Assembly: GCA_029215795.1 (NCBI GenBank)
Contig: JARDYH010000002.1
Span: forward strand, 64,085,001-64,149,000
Origin: Anniella stebbinsi
Lineage: Eukaryota; Chordata; Lepidosauria; Squamata; Anniellidae
Direction of reading: 5' to 3'
Length of the DNA: 64,000 bases
The notes under the pieces were generated by a model. The model did no database searches, had not been told where the DNA came from, and saw nothing but the letters and a program-made list of their open reading frames with translations. The translations under genes were made by a program, and so were the position numbers. Shown here piece after piece: positions 1 to 11,110 of this stretch. How positions within the stretch are numbered: position 1 is the stretch's first letter; every line of letters starts with the position of its first letter.

Positions 1-1929
1 ATTTGTTTGTGCATGTTATCCATTTCTGCTAGTCAGTGAAAGGGCAAAGCATTATGCAGAACAGTGAAAGTGTGCCTCTTGTTAAATAAAATCTTCTTCA
101 CTGTTCTGTCTGGCTTCTAGAATTCCAATAGGCATTTCCCATCCTCTTTCAAACCTATCTTTATAGCCTTAAGGTTAGAAACTAGCTTTAAAAAAAGAAA
201 GATGAGATTTTTCAGGATGCTGAATTCTGCACCCAGTACCAGTGTCTGTACTTCTCAGATGTGATTTGAGGAATACCTAGAGCTCTGTTCTAAGAAACCC
301 TGAAGAAGAAGAAAATGAACTCCCAAGGTAATGCAGTGGGTGACAAGGTAGGGATTTTAGTAGTATAGCAGGCTGAGACATTTGGGGCCCATTGCTCAGG
401 GAAGAAGGAATGCTTGGAAGGTGGGTTTTTACTGGAATTCTGAGATGCAAGGTGAATAGTCACTGAAATAACAGACTAAAAGTTCAGCGAGGCTCAGATA
501 AAATGGAATGAATTCCCAAATCAAACTATGATAAGAGAGGTTAAGCAATAGACCCTAAGGCCACTGTTATTAGAGATTTCCTTTCTGTTGACACTCTATT
601 TGGACGTCCCTTATCCCTGGAGTGAGGAATCTTTGCCCTTCTCCCCAAGATATATATATAGATATAGATAATGGAATGTATTGGTAATATAATGATATTA
701 TATTGTTTGCTTAGTAGAATTTTTTTTGGTAGTTCCTGTGTGTACAATAAATGTTTCACTGGCTGGTTTAATTTAAAAGAAGAATTTCTATATTGTCAGC
801 TTAAACTAGGCAATTGGTTTGAAATTCAGTCCGACATATTGCTGAACGCTTTTAGAGTTGAAAGAGGAATAGCATTATGAGCTCTAAGGCCTAAGCTAAA
901 ATAATTAAAAAGTTTTTTCACAGGTCTTCTGACTCTTGAGAACATCATCAAATGTGTATGTTTTCAAGAACTAAGCAAGTACTGAAGTAGTGAGTACTTT
1001 ACATTATTTTAAATTTGCACTGGAATTTGCCCTTACTAGGAACCAGTGGCGCAGTATACTAGTTTAATGGATTTGTAGTCCACAGACCCTGTGTTTAAAC
1101 TTATACTGTAATTGGAAGATGCAGTTAGTACGAAATAAGGTATACATAAATAATATTATATTATTTTGTGTTTAAAAGCTTCTGTTACCTGCCCAGAGCC
1201 TGCCCTGTTTCAAAGTAACAGTACCTTTGGGGAAAAAATAGTAAGCTAGTGAATAAAATACACTCTAAAATCAACCTTGTAAATAAGCCCACACATGTTT
1301 TTACTTGACAGCTGGGGGGTGTTAGAGACCCAGGGCCATTATCAGCACCTGGAATCTTTGGGGTAGCTGCCAGGGATCCCCAGTGATACCTGCCCTGAAC
1401 CCCCCTTAACTTTTTTGTCTGGCCTGGCATTTCAAATGGTGCCTGAACTAGCTGGCTACCCTAGCAGCAGTAGCAAGCAGCAGCAAAGCCTGGCAGCTGG
1501 CAGCTGCCATATTAATTTCCCATAATGCCCCAAGCTACGTGACAGCATTGTGTGAAATTTAGCCACCATTTAAATTACCCATAATACCCTCATGAAGCTA
1601 GGGGCATTAAGGGCCCACTGACAAAGGAGGGGAGCATTAGAGAGCACTTTGTCCAGGACTCCTAAAACCTGGAGCTCACCATGTAAAGACCTTCCTGTTG
1701 CATTGCCATGCTGCATGCAGAGGAGGGGGCTTCCCTTCTCTAGCAGCTTGCTTGGTTTCTTTAGAGCTCTCCAACCCTCCTCTGCCAGCCCACTCAATTG
1801 ACCGCATAGAATTCATCGTTTGCACGCAATTCATGGTCACCTGTGTCTTCCAGGCTAGCACTGCTCTAAAATAAATCACTTATAGGAAACAACTGTGATT
1901 TTAGGAGTTTGTTACAAGAACAAATAGGT
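1..1929. other. Intergenic stretch, no gene recognised
   Basis: I see no coding exon, RNA gene or clear transposon here. The first 1.2 kb is AT-rich with a short AT microsatellite near 650-670. From about 1305 to 1800 the sequence is more GC-rich and carries two related phrases (cccataatgcccc near 1520, cccataataccct near 1578), which suggests an old unrecognised repeat. The short open frames are not supported by codon pattern or a known domain. Confidence 0.6.
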
Positions 1930-2050
1930 ATCATAGAATAGTAGAGTTGGAAGGGGTCTATAACGCCATAGATTCCAGCCCCCTGCTGAATGCAGGAATC
2001 CACTGTAAAGCATACATGACAGATGGCTGTCCAGCTGCATCTTGAACGTT
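1930..2050 (-). repeat. CR1-type LINE 3' terminal fragment
   Basis: The phrase tcatagaatagtagagttgg followed by a cytosine-rich stretch and tgaatgcaggaatcc is the reverse complement of the conserved 3' end of amniote CR1 elements, which ends with a short repeated octamer-like tail at the left edge. It is a short, 5'-truncated copy, so no coding potential remains. Confidence 0.7.
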
Positions 2051-2129
2051 CTAATTTGGTTTGCAAAAGTAGATGTTATATGTGCATAACATAAGGCTCT
2101 TTATATTTACTATTTCTAAAAGAATTTTA

Positions 2130-2990
2130 TCTTGCTTGCCCCCCTTTTACACTGCTTTTCCCTCCAAAAAGGGAGTCACTCAAAGCAGCTTGCACAATAC
2201 AAACATAATAACTAATCATTACAAAAAATAATAACTAATCGTTAAGTTAAAAGCAGCAGCAGACAAAACAGTCAGTAAATAAAACTAAACAACAATAGAG
2301 TCAAATACATTTAAAGAGAAGTGCCTTTATTGCTTGTGGAACACAGGTAGAGACAAATCATTTAACCTCTTGGAGCAGGGTATTCCACATACAGGACACT
2401 GCCACTGAGGGCTTTATCACACCTACTATTTTCCCCCTGGGTTGCTTCTGTGGCTTCCCCCTGCGTTTCATATTCGAGTCTAGCGTTTTGAAACACACGT
2501 GGTCGGTATAGCTGCGATACCTCAGCTTGGCCAATTGAACTTTGACTGTTTCAGACTTTGCCCATTGAGGGATAAATCGAAACAGAAAATAAAACCTGAG
2601 ACCTCAGGGCATGAGAGCAGCAGGAGGGGGGCGATGTCATGCAAACCCAGCACTGAAGAAGTGGAGCAAAGCTGAGGTGGGTGTGCTTAAAACCGCCCGT
2701 GTGATAACGACCTGACAGAGCCCCTCTTGTGCGTTGCCACCAACCATGCCACTGAAGGCAATGGCACATGCAAGAGGGGCACAGCAACTGATCTTAAAAT
2801 ATTGACATGGTAAGAGGCAGTCCTCCAAGTAGCCCTGTCCCAAGCTGTTCAGGGCTTCAAAGGTGGTCATGAACACTTTGAGTTGCACTTGGAAACAATC
2901 TGGCAGCCAGCAGCTGATACAATAAAATATACAATAGCGGTCACGTGAATAAACTGATGTATGTTTTTTGTTGTTTTTCTTCAAAAGTTA
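2130..2990 (-). repeat. Old L2/CR1-like LINE fragment, interrupted by a DNA transposon
   Basis: The minus strand carries decayed versions of the last part of an L2-like ORF2. Between 2790 and 2930 the minus strand reads as a degenerate copy of the phrase seen in the better copies (ITFKALHGLGPGYLRDCLLP), and 2330-2400 resembles the terminal 'short region then stop' part. The element is split by a 304 bp inverted-repeat transposon at 2409-2712. Divergence is high, so the exact ends are uncertain. Confidence 0.55.
2409..2712. mobile_element. Non-autonomous DNA transposon (304 bp) with TGA target duplication
   Basis: The left end reads GGGCTTTATCACACC and the reverse complement of the right end reads GGTCGTTATCACACG, an imperfect terminal inverted repeat of about 15 bp. 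Both sides are flanked by TGA (2406-2408 and 2713-2715), a 3-bp target-site duplication. It sits inside the old LINE at 2130-2990, which resumes cleanly on both sides, so the boundaries are well defined. It has no coding capacity. A 3-bp duplication fits PIF/Harbinger- or CACTA-like transposases; the superfamily is inferred, not shown. Confidence 0.75.
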
Positions 2991-4609
2991 GATAATCGTG
3001 ACTACCTATTGCCCATATTTCAAGTTGGTTTTGGTCATCTTTATTACAATTCAGGGAGTAGGGCATTCTTCTAAAGGATCTTCTCTGCCTTACTCTGTAA
3101 TGAGGAGAGGCTTCAATGAACAGTTGGGGTGAACTGATGCTTTTTCTTTTCCTATCTCAGCACTAGAATGGTTTTCTCAAATCATTATTGACTTAGATGT
3201 GAGAATTCAGTCTTCCATCTGAATTTGACTTGCTAACTAATGTTTTGTTTTTCCGAATGGAATTAATTAAGTGATGTGTCACCTAATACAGAGTGGAAAG
3301 GATAGTACACTTTTACTTCTAGAAAACAGGTGGTAGACATTTAAATAGTGCTATCTGTATTCCTGTATCCTGTATTCATCTAATCTGTTTACTTTTGGAC
3401 TAACGTAAACAGGATTTTCTTTGCATAGTTGCTTGTTTAGATTTGCATAGCAGGTTTTAGAACTAGTTTGCTGACAAACTGAACAAGTGAAGGAAACCTA
3501 TAATTCAGTTAGTGTGTTCAGAAGATAATTGGTGGAGAACCATTCTGAATATGGAAAAAAGCCTTTCTCTGGGCATAATATTGTGTGGTGGTCGCAAAAG
3601 CAGAACTGCATTCAAGGAAGAAACCTATAACAAACATGAGAAAAGTTACTGGCCGTTAATTTACCACAATAGACCACTACATTTTCATTGTCTTATAGTG
3701 GTGGGTGATAAGAGGCTGGACCAAGCTGTAAAACATAAGCTCACTATTTTGTTGTTAGTCAGAAAGCAAGAAAGTCCTTCAAAGATCTTCTGGAGTGGAG
3801 AAGAGAAATATACATCATATAATTTTTTTTAAAGCGAAACAACAGTCAGGTGGTATGGCCTGACAGTTGCAAATGGATACTGGCAAATGTCATAAAACTC
3901 TATAAGAACCTAATGTTGTGAATCCAATAGGCTTCCCATGGATAATATACCTCTGAGTAAATTGTCTGATGTATATGTGGTATCACAAGCATATTAAATG
4001 TTTTAAATAAATATAACTAAGCCAAGTAAGCTGTATTGGCTTAACTACCATAGAATTTATTGTCCAGTTAATTATCAAACCTTGACTTGGGCTTGGGGTA
4101 ATTGAGCCCTACTGGGTTTGGACTGTCAGTGCAAACTAAGCAATGCAGTTTCCCTCTCACACTACTATACACATCACTGAATGGGTGAGTAGATGCAAGG
4201 AGAGGGGATTCTTCTGCTCCCTTTTGCGGGGGTCTATTGGGTTGGGAAGGACCAAAGAAGAAAATTAGATCAAGTGGTGGGAAACTGATTTGTCATGTGT
4301 GTCATCAGTATAATTCTGATCCTCTCTTTCTCTCACTCTTCCTCGCTGAGGTTTCTTGTGATCCCTCGTTTGATTGCAATGAAAATAGCTTCTCAACATG
4401 TGGAAAATAGCAAGAGAAATTTTATTTTAAAACATTTATATCCCACCTTTTTGCCTGACAGCAGGTTTCCATGGCAGCTGATGTTAAGTGAAAATTAATA
4501 CATTGTTTGTCAAAGTCAGTGGTGACTTATGAAAGCAAGGAGGGGGTGATAATCATGGTGGTGGTTGTTTTAGGGGGTTGGACAAATTAATGGAGGATAT
4601 GGCTGTCAG
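2991..4609. other. Unannotated intergenic sequence
   Basis: AT-rich sequence in which I recognise no exon, RNA or clear mobile element. An open frame of 106 codons (3512-3832) has no recognisable domain and is not flanked by convincing splice sites. Confidence 0.5.
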
Positions 4610-4830
4610 TGGCTGCCTTTTCATGATGGCTGTATGCCACCTCCCAGATGAAAGACAGCATGCCTCTATACACCAGTAGTTAGGGAATGATAGTGGGGGA
4701 AGGCTGTTGCCCTAACGTCCTGCTTGTCAGCGCCACTGGTTGGCCATTGTGGGAAACAGGATGCTGAATTAGATAGGCCTTTGGTCTGATCCTGCTCTTC
4801 TGGAAAATGTTCACCCTCCAGGTCTTAGGT
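4610..4830 (+). repeat. Reptile interspersed repeat (SINE/LINE tail)
   Basis: The stretch includes tggccattgtgggaaacagg, atgctgaattagatagg and cctttggtctgatcctg in order. This is the well-known amniote/squamate repeat consensus around 'aggatgctggactagatggg'. It is diverged and has no coding potential. Confidence 0.6.
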
Positions 4831-5324
4831 TTTGCTATTGAAACTGTTTCAACTGCTGCTCTTCGATGGTCTCCATGGAATAGCACCCTCCCCCATGTGT
4901 GCTAGCTGGCAAGTAGAGCCAGGTAACACCAAATGGGACTGGGCATCTCTTTACCTGGGCAGGTGGACATTGTTTAGCTCTTTGCTCAGGGAGAGGTAAT
5001 GGTGGTGGACTACTGAAGGCTCTGGATAGGAGGAACGATAATGGAAAATGTCCATTTCCCAGGCTTTAGATGCTGCTGCTGTGTCTGTCTCAACTGGAGG
5101 AGACATATGTTCAATTTTTTAAAAATCTGAAACATTTCTGGTGTTGCAAGTTTTGCCACTTTGGCTATTGTGAATGAGCAGCCATGGGCCTGACAAAAGA
5201 ATATGAATGTTTCTTAATGGGTGTGGAGTTTGCAACAAATGCTTTGGAGATGTGAGTGCAGATAAACTAGTCCTTTTTGGAGTTTGAATGGTCTGAGTGA
5301 AACAGCAAAAATGAGCTGAGAGTT
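4831..5324. other. Unannotated intergenic sequence
   Basis: Nothing recognised. An old repeat may be present, because the gatggtctcc and gctgctgctgtg phrases look low-complexity. Confidence 0.4.
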
Positions 5325-6560
5325 TGTTTTATTTATATATGTATTATTACTTGTATACCATTCAATACAAAAATATCTTTAAGCAATTAAGATATAAATA
5401 TTAAAAACACATTTAAATACACTATTCAAATACTATTAAAATGATTTCAATAACAATATTAATGCTTTTAAAATATGCTATTAAAACAAAACAAAACTAG
5501 AGTAACAGTACAGAACAGCACAAGGAACAGTAAGATGGAGCAGCATATGAATAATTGCAATTAATTGCAAGTCAGAGAAAGCCTTGGTGAGCAAGTATGT
5601 TTTCAAGATACATTTGAAACGTACGGCATTTTCTGCATACTGAACTACAAGGGGGAGAGTTTTCCAGAGTGATGGGCACTGCCACTGAGAGGACTTGACT
5701 TTGAGATATTACCTGGTAACGTTCTTTTGGTCGTGGGACAACAAGCAAAGCCTACTCTGAAGATCACAAAGGTTGGTTGGGTATATATAGGAGAAGGTGA
5801 TCAGCTCAGTATGCTGCCCAAGTTGTTTAGGACTTTTATGTCAACGACATAACTTTAAACATAGTTTGGTGGCTAATAGGCAGTCAGTGCAGTTCTTTTA
5901 ACACAGGTGTTACATGAGCATAGCTGGATGTCCCACTGAGCGCCCTAGCTGATGCATTCTGCACTATCTGCAACTTCTGAACCAGGTACAAAGGCAGAGT
6001 GTATTACAGTAGTCTAATCATGAAGATACCGGTGCACGGATTACTGTGGCTAGACTGCTCCTACCCAGGAATGGGCCTAATTGGCACACCAGCTGAAGTT
6101 GGTTATTTATTTATTTATTTATTACATTTTTATGCTGCCCGATAGCTGAGGCTCTCCAGGCAGTGCACAATTAAAACCATAAAAATACAGTAAGTATACA
6201 ATAAATTTAAAATGTTAAAAGCTAACGTTTGGGTGCTCTGGGCCACTGAGATCACCTTGGTCTCTGGTGACAAAGCTGGGTCCAAGAGCACCCCCAAACT
6301 ATGTACCTGCTTCTTCAGAGGGAGTGCAACCCCATCCAGAACAGGTAAAGAACCCAATTTCTTGGCCTGGAGACCACCTACCCACAGGGTATCTGTTTTA
6401 TCAAGATTACCCTTATCCAAGCCATGCATGGCCTCCCTTGATTAAAATGTCACAGAGAAATAGATCTGGGTATCACCAGCATACTGGTGACACCTTGCCC
6501 CAAATCTCATAATGACCACTCCAAAAAGTTAGTGCAAGAGAGTTTCCTGCTGGAGATATC
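5325..6560 (-). repeat. Old L2-like LINE fragment, interrupted by a younger L2 tail
   Basis: On the minus strand, 6210-6430 reads as a degenerate ORF2 segment containing LDGVALPLKKQVHSLGVLLD, the same segment as in the two better L2 families elsewhere in the window. Further left are decayed versions of the downstream C-terminal blocks. The 3' tail is the AT-rich region near 5325-5500. A younger L2 tail (6103-6210) interrupts it, and the old copy resumes afterwards. The stops and frameshifts make it non-coding. Confidence 0.65.
6103..6210 (-). mobile_element. L2 family 2, short 3' tail insertion
   Basis: A TTTA microsatellite at the left edge is followed by a mutated form of the family 2 terminal hairpin (gctgcccgatagctgaggct), seen intact at 26749 and 37265. 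It is 5'-truncated to about 100 bp and sits inside an older L2 copy. Confidence 0.65.
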
Positions 6561-7534
6561 TGAAACTGGGGTTGCAGCCTCGCGGGGGGCACAAGTTGCT
6601 CTTTAGGGGTCTGTTTCATGCTTCCAAATACCTGTGAACATGTTTGTTATTTGTTTCATTATTCTTGTGCCAATTTTACTTTTCCTTATATGGAAAAAAA
6701 ACTTACCTAAATAAAAATAATGTTTTAATATTAAATAAAATGTCTTTGTAGTATTTGATTTAGGTTTTCTATATGTTGTTATCCAAACAAAACTAAGCCT
6801 AATAGTATTTTTCCTGGAATTTATCACTACTCAGGGAAATGGGCTGTACGTCGTGCTAGAGGCTGTGCCACAGTGCATCGTTTTCTCATGTCATACTACA
6901 CCTGTGAGCATACAAGGACTTTATCATCCGCTGATGAACTAAGATGTTGTTGGAAAAATAAAACTTTACAAGAAACAGCTGATTTGAAAACCTAGGCAAT
7001 AAAGAGAGATTTTAAAAAACTGAAAATAAAAGTTTGAAATACAGATTTCTGGTCCCCCACCTAATGATGGATAACTGAGAGTAGCAACAATTTTCTGTGG
7101 AGATGTTTTCTTATAATAAAACTCAGGATCACGAAGTGTGACAGATTAGAAGTAAAGGATAGACAAGTGTGCTAATTCCCTCCTTTCCCCCCTCCACACA
7201 GCATGAAGTGACATGTGGAATTCACTGCCATCAGGTGTGATGATCACAATAGCTTAGACAGCTTTTAAAAGGATAATACAAATGCACTAAAGATAGCTAT
7301 TACCCATAGCTATTAGCCATGATAATTAAATGAGGCCTCCATTGATGGAGGCAGCTACTGGACTATATGGACTCTTATTTGGATCAAGAGGCAGCTTGTT
7401 TTTATTAGATTAAGAATGTAGTTGATTTTTATAGAACAGTTTATCCTGCATTATAAATACGTTCCCTGCCTATAGACTATGTTGCTTGGTATAAATGCCG
7501 TTACAGGGGAAGGAGAGATAGATATCTAACACCT
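6561..7534. other. Unannotated intergenic sequence
   Basis: AT-rich sequence with no recognised exon, RNA gene or clear repeat. Confidence 0.4.
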
Positions 7535-7585
7535 ATCTTACTTTCCAGTCGCCCTGCTACCCCAGGCCACCCACAGAACCTCTTC

Positions 7586-8951
7586 TTGTTCCTATGTAAT
7601 GCCAGGTTGGTTAAAAATAAAACAAACATCATCCATGATCTTCTTCTAGATGAGAAGGCTGACCTGGCATGTTTCACAGAGACCTGGCTGGGAGATGACA
7701 GTGGCCCGACATGGGTCCAGGCCCTCCCAGCTGGGTACTGTGTCAGTGAGCAGGTGAGGGAAAGTGAGCAGGGGGGACGGGGACGGAGTAGCTGTGGTCT
7801 ACAAGGATAATCTTAACCTGACCAGACTTCCTGTCCGTGAATTGAATCACATCGAGTGTGTATACCTGAGTCTGAAGACCAGGGATAGACTAGGGATTCT
7901 GTTAGTGTACTGACCACCCCGCTGCTTATCAGACTCCCTGGCCGAGCTCACAGAACTGATTTCAGAGCTGGTGTTGGATTTGCCCAGGCTTCTGGTCCTG
8001 GGCGACTTCAACATCCCATTCGGGACCAGTTTGTTAGGTGCAGCTCGGGAGTTCATGGCATCCATGACAAACATGGGCCTATCCCAATTGGTCTCTGGAC
8101 CTACACATTCAGCAGGTCACACTCTCGATGCTGTTTTCAGTTCCGAACAGACAGATCTGTGGGCGGAGGTGCTAAATACCTCCGTGTTGTCATGGACAGA
8201 CCATTTTCTGGTCAGGATTAGTATCACGGCTACCACCCGCCCCTGCAGGGGTGGCAGACCGATTAAGATGGTCCGCCCTTGAAGGCTGATGGATCCTCTT
8301 GGATTCCAGAAAGCCTTAGAGAGCACTACGGCTGGTATCGTCGACGATCCTGTAGAAGCCCTGGTTAACAGTTGGAATCAAGATCTAACTAGGGCTATTG
8401 AAACTATCGCCCCCAAACATCCTCTCTGACCCGCTCCTAATCGGGCACCTTGGTATACTGAAGATCTCAGGGAAGGACGATGACTGGAACGACGATGGCA
8501 GAAAACTCGACTTTTATCCGACAAGACACGATATAGAGAACGTCTTCGTTCCTATGGCGTGGCAATACGTGAAGCGAAGAAAGCTTTCTTCGCTGCACGC
8601 ATTGCACCTGCGAATTTACGTCCAGCAGAACTGTTCAGAGTGGTGAGGGGTCTAACTCAGGCACCTTCCCCCCTGAACCCGATTTTACAGCCTTCGGCAG
8701 TTCGCTGTAATGCCTTTAATGACCATTTCACAGATAAAATCTCTCGGATAAGAGCCGACTTAGACGCCATCATTATAGCAGAAGCTGACAATGGAGTGTC
8801 CAGTAACTCCGCGAGTAGAATTACACTGGATCAGTTTCAGTTGGTGAGTACTGAGGACGTGGACAAGCTGCTTCGACAAGTGAGGAGGACGACTTGCCGT
8901 CTTGATCCCTGTCCTTCTTGGCTTGTCGTCCAGAAAGGAGATACAGTTTGA
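7586..8951 (+). pseudogene. L2 family 1 endonuclease and linker region, frameshifted
   Basis: The apurinic-like endonuclease of an L2 LINE nicks target DNA to prime reverse transcription. Conserved stretches are present in different frames: the E-T-W block (7586-7810), the GDFN and TDH blocks (7971-8282), and a linker (8559-8951) with the phrase LFRVVRGLTQAPSPLNPIL. The usual SDH block reads TDH here, and the same change appears in the copy at 61.9 kb. Frame changes occur near 7800, 8280 and 8560, and a stop near 8950 precedes the reverse transcriptase. The family is recognised by comparison with the other copies in this window. Confidence 0.8.
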
Positions 8952-9101
8952 TCACATCTACAACATATTATTAATGCATCTCTCAGGGAGGGGAGTTTTC
9001 CAACATGTTTAAAAGAGGCGGTAGTACGGCCGCTTCTAAAAAAGCCCTCCCTGGACCCTCTGGACCTTAATAACTACAGGCCAGTATCAAATCTTCCGTT
9101 T

Positions 9102-10404
9102 TTGGGCAAGGTAATCGAGAGGGCAGTTGCCTCCCAACTCCAAGCAGTTTTGGATGATACAGATTTTCTAGACCCATTTCAAACCAGCTTCAGGGCAAGA
9201 TACGGAGTTGAGACCGCTATGGTCACCTTAGTGGATGATCTACGTCTGAGTATTGACAGGGGGAGTGTGTCCCTGTTGGTACTCCTGGACCTCTCAGTGG
9301 CTTTCGATACCATCAACCATGGTATCCTTCTGGAACGCCTGAGGGGATTGGGAGTCGGGGGCACTGTGCTTCAGTGGTTCCGATCCTATCTCTCGGGCAG
9401 GCTCCAGATGGTGATGCTTGGGGATAGCTGCTCTTCAAAGAAGGAGGTGCTATGTGGTGTGCTACAAGGTGCCATCCTTTCCCCAATGCTGTTTAAAATT
9501 TATATGAAACCACTGGGAGAGTTCATCTGGAGGCATGGGGCGGGGTGCTATCAGTATGCTGATGACACCCAAATATATTTCTCTATGCCTTCGACAACAT
9601 CGTCAGCTAAGGATAGTGAGTCTCCTCTGAATGAATGCTTGGAGGCAGTAATGGGCTGGATGAGGAAAAACAAACTGAAGCTGAATCCAGACAAGACGGA
9701 GGTGCTTGCCGTCAAAGGCCACAACCTGGGTTTGGAGGTGTGTCAATCAGTTCTGGATGGGGTTACACCTCCCCCTGAAAGACTGTGTTCGCAGCTTGGG
9801 GGTACTCCTGGATCCATCACTCCAAATGACAGCCCATATAGATGCGACGGCCAGGAGTGCCTACTATCAGCTTCGGCTGATACACCAGCTGCGCCCCTTC
9901 CTAGAGTTAGAAGACCTAAAGATGGTAGTGCACTCACTGGTAACTTCGAGGCTCGACTTCTGCAATGCGCTGTACATAGGGCTACCTTTGTGCCTAGTCC
10001 GGAAACTTCAATTAGTTCAAAATATGGCAGCCAGGTTGGTCACCGGTACACCTAGGGGTGACCACATAACACCAATCTTAAAATCACTGCACTGGCTGCC
10101 CATTAGTTTCCGGGCGATGTATAAAGTGTTGGTTATTACCTTTAAAGCCCTACATGGTTTGGGTCCAGGTTACCTGCGGGATTGCCTTCTCCCGTATAAT
10201 CCGCCCTGCACACTCAGGTCCTCTGGGAAGAATTTACTCCAGTCAGCCAGAACTAGGCTGACAAGTGTTACCCAGAGAACCTTCTCTTCTGCCGCTCCCA
10301 GGCTGTGGAATGGCCTGCCGGAGGAGATTCGACAAATTAGCAGTCTCCTGGAATTTAAGAAAGCCGTGAAGACTGCTCTCTTCCGGCAGGCCTACCCAGT
10401 TTAA
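9102..10404 (+). pseudogene. L2 family 1 reverse transcriptase and C-terminal domain
   Basis: Two overlapping frames form the reverse transcriptase and C-terminal region. The first (9102-10055) has the palm motifs [12 protein letters not shown] near 9285 and the catalytic box YADD at 9555-9566, followed by TQIYFS. The second (9706-10404) continues with the blocks [17 protein letters not shown] and [15 protein letters not shown] and ends with FKKAVKTALFRQAY. The switch between frames near 9710-9800 is a one-base type lesion. Catalytic residues are intact, so the copy is fairly recent but no longer active. It is the best-preserved reverse transcriptase in the window. Confidence 0.85.
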
Positions 10405-10556
10405 TTTTAAGATGTTTTTAATAATGTATTTGTTTTTATCTGTTTTAATGGTTTATCTATTTTGTTTTTTTTATATTTATATTTATTGTTGTTCCCCGCC
10501 TCGATCTGGATGGAGAGGCGGGTTAGAAATGAAATGAAATAAATAAATAAATAAAT

Positions 10557-10924
10557 GATTCTTAGTTATGTCTACATTTTTCATGCAAGAAGTAAGTGTG
10601 TGTGGGTGTATGTATAGACTTGTTTCTTAGCAATAAGATTTGATGCTGCAGTGAATGGGAAAGTATGGAAGGTGAAGGCATGAAAAGGGGAACATGTATA
10701 AAGACAGAAATTGGAGATGGATGAATGGGACTGGAGGTATGTAAGTTGGGGCAAAAAGAGGGATAGAGGCTTAAGATGGGGTATTAGCTGAAGAAGGAGG
10801 CGCTTTTATAGAGAAGGCAGATAAGCATATAATGGAAGGAGGGAAAGATGGCATGTGGAGATGGATGGAGTGAAGAAAATAATGATGGATGGAGAGAAAG
10901 CATTCAGAGTATTGGGGGGGGGCA
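10557..10924. other. Purine-rich spacer
   Basis: Between the LINE tail and a SINE lies a GA-rich stretch (gaatgggaaagtatggaagg style) ending in a G run near 10914. No gene seen. Confidence 0.4.
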
Positions 10925-11110
10925 AAGAAATATATAGATGGTCAGTGGTAGAGCATCTGCTTTGCATGTAGAAAGTCCCAGATTCTATCCCCGGCATCTC
11001 CAGGTAGGGCAGGAAAACTATCTGAAACCACTGCCGATCAGTGTGGACAATGCTGAGCTAGATGGACCAGTGGTCTGACTCAGTATAAGGGAGGTTCCTA
11101 TGTTCCTAAA
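10925..11110 (+). repeat. tRNA-derived SINE
   Basis: The head reads cagtggtagagcatctgctt, then a B-box-like gattctatccccggc, consistent with a tRNA-derived Pol III promoter. The body continues with ctgagctagatggaccag and ggtctgactcagtataagg, and the tail ends gaggttcctatgttcc. This is a common squamate/amniote SINE type. The copy looks near full-length and only moderately diverged. Confidence 0.8.

Larger units (their letters stand above)
7535..10556 (+). mobile_element. L2-clade LINE (family 1), long copy
   Basis: About 3 kb of a non-LTR retrotransposon ORF2 with its 3' tail. In order: an APE-type endonuclease (near 7620 LLDEKADLACFTETWLGDD; near 7985 LVLGDFNIPFG; near 8190 LSWTDHFLVRI), a linker, a reverse transcriptase (from about 9090), and a C-terminal domain ending at 10404. 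The tail has a perfect 8-bp-stem hairpin CCCGCCTC/GAGGCGGG (10495-10502 with 10515-10522) followed by GAAAT and (AAAT)n. The 5' end lies near the window's first endonuclease residues, so the element is 5'-truncated or its ORF1/5' UTR is not recognisable. At least four frame changes or stops break the ORF. Confidence 0.9.

Noticed and set aside
3512..3832. 106-codon open frame on the + strand
   Set aside because: No recognisable domain, no convincing splice sites around it, and AT-rich codon use like its surroundings. Treated as a chance frame.
6130..6445. Open frames around the old L2 copy on both strands
   Set aside because: The minus-strand frame is a real L2 remnant and is listed as a repeat; the plus-strand frames are shadows.
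10925..11000. Functional tRNA gene
   Set aside because: The A-box/B-box-like head belongs to a SINE with a long unrelated body and does not close into a complete cloverleaf with an acceptor stem.
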